Position numbers and translations under genes: made by a program
NCBI RefSeq assembly: GCF_035975855.1
Contig: NZ_CP109055.1
Location: 2,914,001 to 2,978,000, forward strand
Direction of reading: 5' to 3'
Length of the DNA: 64,000 nucleotides
Source: Streptomyces sp. NBC_01304
GTDB taxonomy: Bacteria; Actinomycetota; Actinomycetes; Streptomycetales; Streptomycetaceae
Shown: piece after piece, positions 35,573-43,800 of the stretch
Layout of the letters: each line of letters begins with the position of its first letter
Position numbering within the stretch: the stretch's first letter is position 1
The notes under the pieces: generated by a model
Seen by the model: the letters and a program-made list of their open reading frames with translations, nothing else
The model's database searches: none
Told to the model about the DNA's origin: nothing

Positions 35573-36877
35573 TCACCAGGTCACCGGCAGCTCGTTGAGA
35601 CCGCAGACCCGGCTGCCCGCCGACCACGTCAACTCACCTACGGGCACGGCAAGTTCCATGCCCGGCAGCCGGTCGACGAGCACGTCGAAGGCGACCTGGA
35701 GCTCCACCCGGGCGAGGTTCGCGCCGAGGCAGTAGTGCGGGCCGATCCCGAAGGAGAGGTGCTTGTTGTCGGCGCGGGTGATGTCGAAGACCTCGGGGTC
35801 GTCGAACCGTTCCGGATCGTGATTGGCGGCGACGAAGGGCGCCAACACGCCTTGCCCGGCCTTCACTTGATGCCCGGACGGCAGCACGACGTCCTCCTTC
35901 GCCACCCGCAGCAGCGCCCCGTGCCCGGGTATCTGGGCCCGCAGCACCTCCTCGACGGCCCCCGGCAGCAACTCCGGCTTCGCCCGCAGCACGCCCGGCT
36001 GCTCGGGGTGGCGCAGGAGCGCGAGGACGCCGCGGCTGATCACGTTGGCGGTCGTCTCGTGCCCCGCGATGATCAACCCTCTGACAATATTGGCCAGTTC
36101 GGGCTCGCTGAGCCGGTCGGCGTCCTCGTCGCGGGCGGCGATCAGGTCGTCGATGAGGTCGCCGCGCGGGGTGCACCGATGATCAGCGATCAGTTCGTCG
36201 ACGTACGCGGCGAACTCGATGCCCGCCTGCAGCCGGTCCGCCGCCGCCCCCGCCGTGAGCGAGAGCAGCACATCGGACCAGACGCGGAACAGCGGGCTGT
36301 CCCCCGGCGGCACCCCGACGACCCGGCAGATCACCTCGACGGGCAGCGGAAAGGCGAACGCGGTCCGCAGGTCGGCGGGCGGCCCCGCGGCCAGCACGTC
36401 GTCGAGCAGCCCTTCGGCGATTGCTCTGATCTCACCGCGCCACCGCTCGGCGGCCCGCGGCGTGAAGGCGCCCTGCACGATGCGCCGCAGCCGGGAGTGC
36501 TCCGGCGGATCCATGTTGGTGAGCGAGTTCGGGTCCTCGCCGAAGTCGGCCGCGGCGAGCATCCGGGGCGCCCCCGGGTAGCGGAGGTTGCGGGAGAAGT
36601 GCGGTCCCGCGTGCACCTCGCGGATGTCGTCGTAGCGGGTGACGAGCAGCACCTCGTCACCGCTGGGCAGGGCGACCGGAGCGACGGGAGCGAGCGTCCG
36701 GCGCCGGTGGTACGCGAGCGGGCAGCCGCCCAGCTCCCCGGGCGGGAAGGGGTAGGCGCCGCCGTCGGATCCCTCGAAGCCTGATTCGGGCCCCTTGGCC
36801 CCCTCGGATCCCTTGTAGCCCTTGGAGCCCGATTCGGATCCCTCGGAGCCTGATAAGGACTTGGCCACCTCGGCCAT
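35573..36877 (-). CDS. Cytochrome P450
   Basis: A 434-residue bacterial class I P450. The I-helix reads IIAGHETTAN, the K-helix has the ExxR motif in VEEVLRAQ, and the heme loop FGIGPHYCLGANLAR gives Cys383 as the thiolate ligand. NMDPPEHSRLRRIVQGAFTPR is the typical C-helix region. It would hydroxylate a small molecule and needs ferredoxin partners not encoded nearby. The first 40 residues are an odd low-complexity run of Gly, Ser, Glu and Lys, built from repeated DNA. Codon 8 is TTA (36854-36856), so bldA control is expected. The frame stays open upstream through a 21-bp tandem repeat, but the ATG at 36877 with AGCGGGGGCG upstream is preferred. Confidence 0.9.
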   Translation of the reverse strand: MAEVAKSLSGSEGSESGSKGYKGSEGAKGPESGFEGSDGGAYPFPPGELGGCPLAYHRRRTLAPVAPVALPSGDEVLLVTRYDDIREVHAGPHFSRNLRYPGAPRMLAAADFGEDPNSLTNMDPPEHSRLRRIVQGAFTPRAAERWRGEIRAIAEGLLDDVLAAGPPADLRTAFAFPLPVEVICRVVGVPPGDSPLFRVWSDVLLSLTAGAAADRLQAGIEFAAYVDELIADHRCTPRGDLIDDLIAARDEDADRLSEPELANIVRGLIIAGHETTANVISRGVLALLRHPEQPGVLRAKPELLPGAVEEVLRAQIPGHGALLRVAKEDVVLPSGHQVKAGQGVLAPFVAANHDPERFDDPEVFDITRADNKHLSFGIGPHYCLGANLARVELQVAFDVLVDRLPGMELAVPVGELTWSAGSRVCGLNELPVTW

Positions 36878-36904
36878 GCGCGCCCCCGCTCGTGTATTGC
36901 GTCC

Positions 36905-37043
36905 GCCGAGTTCCGCTTTACGTCTGCCGAGTTCCGCTCTACGTCTGCCGAGTTCCGCTTCACGCCCGCCGAGCGCGGCTTCACGTCCGCTGAGTCCCGC
37001 TTCACGCCCGCCGAGCGCGGCTTCACGTCCGCTGAGTCCCGCC
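36905..37043. repeat. 21-bp tandem repeat upstream of the P450 gene
   Basis: Six and a half units of a GCCGAGTTCCGCTT(C/T)ACG(T/C)C-type 21-mer run without gaps. Units 4 and 6 are identical, and 5 nearly equals the start of 7, so a 42-bp superunit is also seen. The repeat lies 28 bases before the P450 start, in its 5' leader or promoter region. Confidence 0.88.
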
Positions 37044-37143
37044 CGCCGAATCGCGCACGCCGGGACCCGCCGGGCCCTGGTCGCGAGGATGACAGCCACC
37101 CTCGCGATGCTCAACTCTTCTGCAAACAAAGCGCGTTCCGCGT

Positions 37144-37157
37144 GATCGCGCGCGATC
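37144..37157. promoter_or_regulatory. 14-bp perfect palindrome in the P450/trypsin divergent region
   Basis: GATCGCGCGCGATC lies between the divergent P450 and trypsin-EAD genes, about 90 bases before the trypsin gene's GTG. It may be an operator for the conflict module or simply a GC-rich palindrome. The rest of the 369-base gap is the tandem repeat and unremarkable sequence. Confidence 0.4.
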
Positions 37158-37246
37158 CTTACCTGCGTGGGCCCCTACGGCTTACCCTGGCAGGCCCGGG
37201 CAGTGGCGGCCGGGCCCACCGCCGAAGGAACGCGTGAGGGGGACAC

Positions 37247-38221
37247 GTGGAGTGGACACGACCTGGACCGGAGCTTCACCCCTCGGGGGCCGACGCCTGG
37301 CGGATGCGCGTGCTCGGTCATCGCCGGATCGTCGGCGCGGCCGTACTGCTCACCGATGACATGGCTCTGACATGCGCCCATGTCGTGGAGGCGGCCCTGG
37401 GCCTGACCCGCCAGGAGACGCCGCCCACCGACGACATCCGGGTGGACTTCCCCCGCGCGACCGGACACACCGGGCCCGAAGGCGCCACGGTGGTCGGCTG
37501 GTTCCGCGGACCACCGGCCGGCGACCTCGCCCTGCTCCGGCTGCACCGGCCTGCTCCCCCCGGCACGGACCACGCGCCGGTGGACGCGGAACACGCGGAG
37601 GTGGGGATGCCGGTACGCGTCTTCGGCCACCCCTCGCGACTGCCGGACGGCATCTGGGCCCGGGCGCACACCATCGGCACCGGCGGACCGCATCCGCGCT
37701 GGCTGCAGCTCGACGGCTTGCGGGGCCAGGGAACCGGGATCGAGCAGGGGTTCAGCGGCGCCGGGGTGTGGGACGACCGGCGCCAGAAGGTGATCGGGGT
37801 CGTCGCGTCCGTGCTGCACGACTCCGCCCCGGAACCTACGCGCGTCGCATGGATGATCCCCCTGGGCGTCCTCGCGGGCACGGCGTTCGCCCCGCTGATC
37901 GCCGGCGACCCGGTCACCGGATCCGGAACCCCCGACCCCTGGAAGGTCGTTGAGGCTCTGATGGCCACCTCGGTGGCCGCACCCGACGGCGGCAAGGGCC
38001 TGCTCTCCCTGCTGCCCGGCCACATCACCGGGGGCCTGCCCCGGGACGACCGACCGCGTCTTCAGCTCTACCAACTGGTGCGCCGATGCGGCGACTTCAG
38101 GGACGGTCCGGGCGCGCTGGTACAGGCAGTACGCCGGCTGGAGGGGGACACCATCACCGTGCAGCACTTCATCGACCAGGCGCGCCTGCTGTGGCCCGAC
38201 CTGCCGGACAGCCATGCCTGA
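37247..38221 (+). CDS. Trypsin-like serine protease with C-terminal effector-associated domain
   Basis: A 324-residue protein without signal peptide. Residues about 20-215 are a chymotrypsin-fold protease with His45 (LTCAHVV), Asp93 (GDLALLRL) and Ser170 (EQGFSGAGVWD), so the triad is complete. Residues about 230-315 form a helical domain (KVVEALMATSV ... YQLVRRCG ... GALVQAVRRLEGDT) that matches the effector-associated domains (EAD) of NTP-dependent conflict systems. The next protein begins with a similar domain, so the two may bind each other. Start GTG with GAGGGGG five bases upstream; stop overlaps the next ATG by eight bases. In described systems such proteases are the effectors released on activation. 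Confidence 0.8.
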   Translation: MEWTRPGPELHPSGADAWRMRVLGHRRIVGAAVLLTDDMALTCAHVVEAALGLTRQETPPTDDIRVDFPRATGHTGPEGATVVGWFRGPPAGDLALLRLHRPAPPGTDHAPVDAEHAEVGMPVRVFGHPSRLPDGIWARAHTIGTGGPHPRWLQLDGLRGQGTGIEQGFSGAGVWDDRRQKVIGVVASVLHDSAPEPTRVAWMIPLGVLAGTAFAPLIAGDPVTGSGTPDPWKVVEALMATSVAAPDGGKGLLSLLPGHITGGLPRDDRPRLQLYQLVRRCGDFRDGPGALVQAVRRLEGDTITVQHFIDQARLLWPDLPDSHA

Positions 38222-39698
38222 GCAGCCCTCCGCCGCCGAGCGCGCGTCCCAGCTGGTGGACGCGCTGATGAAGGTGCCCGTCCTGGACAATCTCAGGTCG
38301 CGGAAGCTCTGTGTGGATCATGCGCTCGATCTGCTCGGCGTGCGGCTTTCGGTAGCCGACTTCGAAGAGAGGAAGCTCCATCTCGTCCAGATGGTCAAGG
38401 CCTTCGGGACAGTGCCCGAGGGCTGGGTCCACCTGGCCCAGGCAGTGAGCTTCCTCGCCGACTACGACCTGCCGTCCGAGCGCGCCGCAGCCCTTGCCCA
38501 GCCACCACGAGCGGGCACCGACCACAGGCACCGCCGCGAACTGGAACTGCTGCTCGGCACGGTGGGCCGCAAGGTCGTCCCGGAGCTGGCGACCCTTTTC
38601 GCTCACTCCGCAGGAGAGGGGTTCGGGCCACTGCCCGAAGAAGTGCACACGGCCTGGGAGGCGTACGAACTCCTGGAGCAGTGCAACGTCCCGTCGGACG
38701 GGGTGCCGCGCGCCATCCGCTTCGTCCAGGCAGTGGCCTACGTCGTCCGCCCCGAACTCGGCGACGCCTTGCGCAACTGGCTCAGTCGTCATGTGCGCGC
38801 CGTCATCGACGAGGCTCCCGAAGCCCTGCGGGTGCTCAGCAACACACGGATGAATCCGGGTGGTTGGCGCAACCCTGCACCAGGCTCCGCCTATCTGGTC
38901 GTCAAGCTGCACCCCTGCACCGATTCCCCCGACCACGTCTGGCTCACCTGCTGGACCAGCTCGGGCGACTGCTGGGCACCACGCCAACGCGACGACAGGC
39001 GCCTGCCGCTCAGCGAGGCGCCCGCACACGTGGCCACCCTCATAGACAAGGAAGAGGCACGTCTGCGGCGCCACCAGGGCGGCATCATCCTGGAGTTCAT
39101 CCTGCCGATGGAGATGGCGAACCTGGCCGTGGAGAACTGGACCCGCACCAGCCCGTTCGGCGAGGGAGCGGGCGGCGCCACCGCATTGAAGTTCGCGCCC
39201 CCGCTCTGCGTCGAGTACAAGGTCATCACGAGAAGCCTCGAACGCATCGAAGCACTACAGTTGCACCGCGTCTGGAACGAACGCTGGGAAGTACTCGCGA
39301 GCGGAGCCGGAGGGCGGCTGCACCGGTGCGAGAGCGGAGACGGCTCGCGGCAGAGTCTGCTCTACGCCACCTTGAAGCGAGATCCCGCCATAGTGCTCAT
39401 GACCCTGGGCTCGTCACCAGATGCCCCCACCGGGCGGGCCGAGCTCGAACTCGCCCTGCAGGCAGGCATTCCGGCCCTCATATGGGCACATCAGGGGCCC
39501 CTCCACGACCACGAACGGGCGGCCGCCGATCACGTCGCCGACACGGGCACCTGGCACGGACTTCTCGACCAGGTGGCGCGCTTGCGTTCGGCTCCCGCTC
39601 CGCACGACGATGGGGCAGGGGACTCCATCGGCTCCCGCATCGCCGTGCTTTGGGACGATCCGAACCGTCTCCCGGAGGTGCCGGAACCGGCAGGTTGA
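38214..39698 (+). CDS. VMAP-like protein (vWA-MoxR-associated protein) with N-terminal EAD
   Basis: A 494-residue cytosolic protein. Residues about 8-85 (SQLVDALMKVPVL ... HLVQMVKAFGTVPEGWVHLAQAVSFL) are an EAD that aligns with the C-terminus of the preceding protease. The C-terminal half carries the VMAP-C pattern: GGIILEFILPMEMANLAVENW, a later VITRSLERIEAL followed by WNERWEVL, and ALQAGIPALIWAHQG. VMAP is the third component of vWA-MoxR-VMAP ternary systems and is thought to hold or process effectors. The gene overlaps the protease gene and precedes the MoxR ATPase by 94 bases. Biochemical function is unproven in the family. Confidence 0.75.
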   Translation: MPEQPSAAERASQLVDALMKVPVLDNLRSRKLCVDHALDLLGVRLSVADFEERKLHLVQMVKAFGTVPEGWVHLAQAVSFLADYDLPSERAAALAQPPRAGTDHRHRRELELLLGTVGRKVVPELATLFAHSAGEGFGPLPEEVHTAWEAYELLEQCNVPSDGVPRAIRFVQAVAYVVRPELGDALRNWLSRHVRAVIDEAPEALRVLSNTRMNPGGWRNPAPGSAYLVVKLHPCTDSPDHVWLTCWTSSGDCWAPRQRDDRRLPLSEAPAHVATLIDKEEARLRRHQGGIILEFILPMEMANLAVENWTRTSPFGEGAGGATALKFAPPLCVEYKVITRSLERIEALQLHRVWNERWEVLASGAGGRLHRCESGDGSRQSLLYATLKRDPAIVLMTLGSSPDAPTGRAELELALQAGIPALIWAHQGPLHDHERAAADHVADTGTWHGLLDQVARLRSAPAPHDDGAGDSIGSRIAVLWDDPNRLPEVPEPAG

Positions 39699-39792
39699 AG
39701 CGGCTCGACACCTGACAGGACTTCAGCACAGGGTGGTCGGGGAGTACAAACGTGCACTGATTCACACAGGACTCCAAGTGGGGGGATGCTCG

Positions 39793-40887
39793 ATGGCCGA
39801 CCAGGGTACGGACGACCCGGGGCCCGCGGGCGACGAGGGCGCGTGGCGGGTCTACCGGGGCACGGCTCGCCCCCAGGCCGGCGCTCCGCTCGCCCAGCTG
39901 CTGCCGCCCGCGCCACCCTGGCGTCGCTTCTCGGGCGGCCCTCTCCTCACGGACCAAGTGCCGCAAGACGGAACCGAGTTCACCCGACGCCTGGGACCTC
40001 CGGACCGCGCGCAGGCCCGCGCGGCATCGGACGAAGAGCTCGACATGGTCAACGCAGCCCTGTTCCTCCGCCGCCCGCTGATCGTCGCCGGCCCGCCCGG
40101 CATCGGAAAGTCCTCCCTGGCCCACGCCATCAGCCGCGAGCTCGGGCTCGGCCGCGTGCTGCGCTGGCCGATCACCAGCCGCAGCACCCTCAAAGAGGGC
40201 CTGTATGCCTATGACGCCATAGGCAGAGTCCAGGAGTCGGCCGCCCTCGGAGTGCTGCGCGGGACCACGACGGAACCGGCGCCGGACAGCATGCAGAACA
40301 TCGGCGAGTACATCCAACTAGGGCCCCTGGGTACGGCGTTGCTCCCCAGGGAATCGCCTCGGGTCCTGCTGATCGACGAGTTCGACAAGTCCGACATGGA
40401 TCTGGCGAGCGACCTGCTGAGCGTGTTCGAGGAAGGCGAGTACCGCATCCCCGAGCTCGCCCGCGTGCGCTCCCGCCTCCCCGACGTGACGGTGCACACG
40501 GACGACCCGGACGGCACGACACAGGTGCACCACGGCATCGTCAGTTGCGCGGCCTTCCCGGTGGTACTGATCACCACCAACGGCGAACGTGCCCTGCCCC
40601 CCGCCTTCCTCCGCCGCTGCCTCTATCTGGACATGCCCGCGCCGGACGCCGACCAACTGGCGGCGATGCTCACCGCACAGCTGTCCCAGGCGGACGACGG
40701 GGACGAGGGGCGGACCGAGCTGATCCGCGGATTCCTGGCCCGGTCCCTGGCAGGCGGCACTCTCGCAGCAGATCAGCTACTCAACTCCGAATACCTGCGC
40801 ACCATTCCGTCGGGACCCGACGAACGGTCCTGGACCAAACTGCTGCACTCGCTGTGGCGACGGCTCGATGAAGTCGGCCCTGGATGA
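39793..40887 (+). CDS. MoxR-family AAA+ ATPase
   Basis: A 364-residue AAA+ protein. Walker A is GPPGIGKSS (from Gly100), Walker B is RVLLIDEFDKSD, and sensor 1 is VLITTNGERALPPAFLRRC, the arrangement of MoxR ATPases, which act as chaperone-like partners of vWA proteins. GGGGGGA (39780-39786) precedes the ATG by six bases. The stop overlaps the start of the giant vWA-like/STAND gene (ATGA at 40884-40887), so the two are made together. The expected role is to remodel the vWA protein or VMAP on ATP hydrolysis. Confidence 0.85.
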   Translation: MADQGTDDPGPAGDEGAWRVYRGTARPQAGAPLAQLLPPAPPWRRFSGGPLLTDQVPQDGTEFTRRLGPPDRAQARAASDEELDMVNAALFLRRPLIVAGPPGIGKSSLAHAISRELGLGRVLRWPITSRSTLKEGLYAYDAIGRVQESAALGVLRGTTTEPAPDSMQNIGEYIQLGPLGTALLPRESPRVLLIDEFDKSDMDLASDLLSVFEEGEYRIPELARVRSRLPDVTVHTDDPDGTTQVHHGIVSCAAFPVVLITTNGERALPPAFLRRCLYLDMPAPDADQLAAMLTAQLSQADDGDEGRTELIRGFLARSLAGGTLAADQLLNSEYLRTIPSGPDERSWTKLLHSLWRRLDEVGPG

Positions 40888-43800
40888 GGTCGTCGCCCTT
40901 CCGAGGTGGCATGGCAGGTGACGGCATCGGGCCGGGTGCCGCGTCGCGGGCCGAAGTGTCTGCCGAACTCCTCTGGTACGAGGTCGGCGAGGCTGTGTGG
41001 CTGGCGGCGGAGCGTGAGCGTCGCGTGCTGGCGGCGAGGCGGGCCGGGGGCGACGAGGCAGCACGGGACGACGGGGCGCAGGACGACGGCGAGCGGGGGA
41101 CGCCTCCAGGCGACCCGACGCCTGCTGACGCGTCGGACGAGGGCCAGGCCCCGGAGCGGGAGCAGGAACCGGACGGATCCGCCCCCGGCCGTGGAACTCA
41201 GTCGACGGACACAGGCACCGACGGCTCGCCGTCGTCCCTCCTCGTGGAGCTCGGCCGGGGCCTCCCACTGGATGGATCCCGCTCCATGGAGAGGTCCATG
41301 TTGCCGCTGCGGCAGCGCATCCTCTCCCGCCACAGCCTCGTCCTGAACGAGGAGGCCACCGCCGAGTCCGCGGCGGAGCACGGAGTCTGGCTCCCCCGGC
41401 AAGAACCTGCCAAGGAACGCTGGCTGACGGCGAACCTGGTGGTTGACACAGGCGGCTCGATGGAGCTGTGGTCGCACACGGCGCAGCAGCTCACCCAGAC
41501 GCTCCGCGGCTCGGCCGCGTTCCGCGATGTACGCCTTGCCCACGGATTCGACGCCACGGCGCCGGTCTCGGACGGCCGGCAGGTCCTGCTCGTCCTCACC
41601 GACCTGCACGCCGACCACTGGTCGGACGGCAGCGCCCGTAGGGTTCTGGCGCACTGGGCCCGGACAATGCCGGTCGCCCTGGTTCACGTACTTCCCGAGC
41701 ATGTGTGGATGCGCGTCGGCACGGTCACCGGCAAGGTGCGCCTGACCAGCCCTCACCCGGTGTCACCGAACACGAAATGGGTCGTCGCGCACGAGTTGCT
41801 CGCGATGACGCCGTATGCGTTCGCGCCCGCCGCCGGGGCTGAGGAGATCACGGTGCCCGTGTTGACCCTGACGCCCGAAGGGCTCGGCGGCTGGGCCCGG
41901 TTCATCGCCGGCCAGGCGCCCGAATACACGGTCAAGGCCCTTGGGCCGGCAGCGCCCGCCGCACGGCACCGAGCCGAATCGGGCCGGTCCGCTCCCCCTG
42001 ACACCCAGGTGCGCAGGCTACGGGCCACTCTGTCTCCGACCGCCTACCGGCTGGCCAGACTCTGCGCTGCGCTCCCGCTGAATCTGTCCACGCTCCGCCT
42101 CGTGCAGGCCAACCTGCTCCCCGAGGCAAGAAGCTGGCACATCGCCGAGCTCTTCCTGTCGGGCGCACTACGGCAGACAGCGCCGGACCCCAAGGCGCCG
42201 GCAGCTGCCCGCTTCGAGCTGGAGTTCAGCGACGGCGTCCGGCGAGAACTGCTGGCCGAGGGCACGCGCGGGGAGACCGCACGGGCGATGCTGATGACCT
42301 TTGACCATCTGTCCACCGCGATACCCGGCCCTTCCGGGGAGGCCTTCGCCGCCATCGGAGGACTCGTCCGCGACCCTTCCCGCGTCGCCCTGCTGCCCGT
42401 GGAGGCACTGCAGCCATGGGTCGGAACGGTCCTGCCCGCCTTCACGGCCATGGCCGGCCCCTATACGGCCGCCGCGAATGTGCTCGGCGACCGCCTGCGG
42501 TCGGCGCGGGCGGCCGGGACACCGCCTGAGCCACCGGCTGGGCCGCACTCCGCAGACCGGGGACGCACCGTCCGTGACGGTGTCACCGAAGGCGGCGCTG
42601 CCGCCGACCCAGCCGACAGCTCACCCCCACCAGCAGACGCCCCCGCCGGGCCGAGGAGTGACGGGCTGCACAAGCCGCCACCCGTCTGGGGAAATGTCCC
42701 GCCACGAAATCGCGCCTTCACCGGCCGCGTCCAACTCCTGGAGGACCTGCACCGCAGGCTCCAACAGGGCACCACAGCGGTCCTGCCGGAAGCGCTGCAG
42801 GGCATGGGCGGCGTCGGGAAGTCGCAGCTGGCGGTGGAGTACGTGTACCGCCACATGCACGAGTACCAGGTCATCTGGTGGATCCCGTCCGAACAGCCCC
42901 AGCAGATCAGGCAGTTCCTGGTCGCGCTGGCCGCACGGCTGAAACTCGGCGTCGGCGGCGGCGAGGCGAACACGGCGGTTCCCGCCGTCATCGAGGCGCT
43001 GCGCGTCGGTGAACCGTACAAGAACTGGCTGCTCGTGTTCGACAACGCAGAGAACCCCGAGGCCGTGCGCGACTTCTTCCCCACCAATGGACCGGGCCGG
43101 ATCCTGGTCACCTCACGGAACCCCCAATGGGCGTCGTCGGCACGCCCCCTGGAAGTCGACGTGTTCACCCGGGAGGAGAGCCGTACGCTGCTGCAGCTGC
43201 GCGCACCGGCCCTGGACGACCCCACCGCGGACCGGCTCGCCGAGGCCCTCGGAGACCTGCCCCTCAGCATTGAGCAGGCGGCCGTATGGCTCGCGGAGAC
43301 CGGCATGCCCGCCGACGAATACCTCCGTCTCTTCGAGCAGCAGGCCGGCGCCCTCATGGCGGGCGACCCCCCAGTGGACTATCCACTGTCCGTCGCGGCG
43401 GCTTGGAACGTCTCGCTCGCACGCCTGCGCCAGAATCATCCGGCCGCGCTCCAACTCCTGCAGATCTGCGCCTTCTTCGCACCGGAGCCGATCTCCCGCA
43501 GGCTGCTCACCGGCATCCGGGACGCGCCCGTACCGGCGGAGCTGAGCGCCGCCCTGAGCGACCCCATCAAGCTGGGCCGGGCCATCCGGGAGATCAACCG
43601 GTACGCGCTCGCGCGGATCAACCACAACACCAACACCATTCAGCTGCACCGCTTGGTCCAGCGGGTGCTGATCAACCAGATGACCGAACCGCTTAAGTCG
43701 CAGATGCGCGAGGGCGCCCACCGGCTCCTGGCCAAGGGCGACCCCGAGGAGCCGACGGCGGCGCACCAGTGGCAGCAGTACGGCGAACTGCTGCCGCACG

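Noticed and set aside
36905..37043. CRISPR array
   Set aside because: The 21-bp units are directly adjacent with no spacers and no cas genes are near, so this is a simple tandem repeat.
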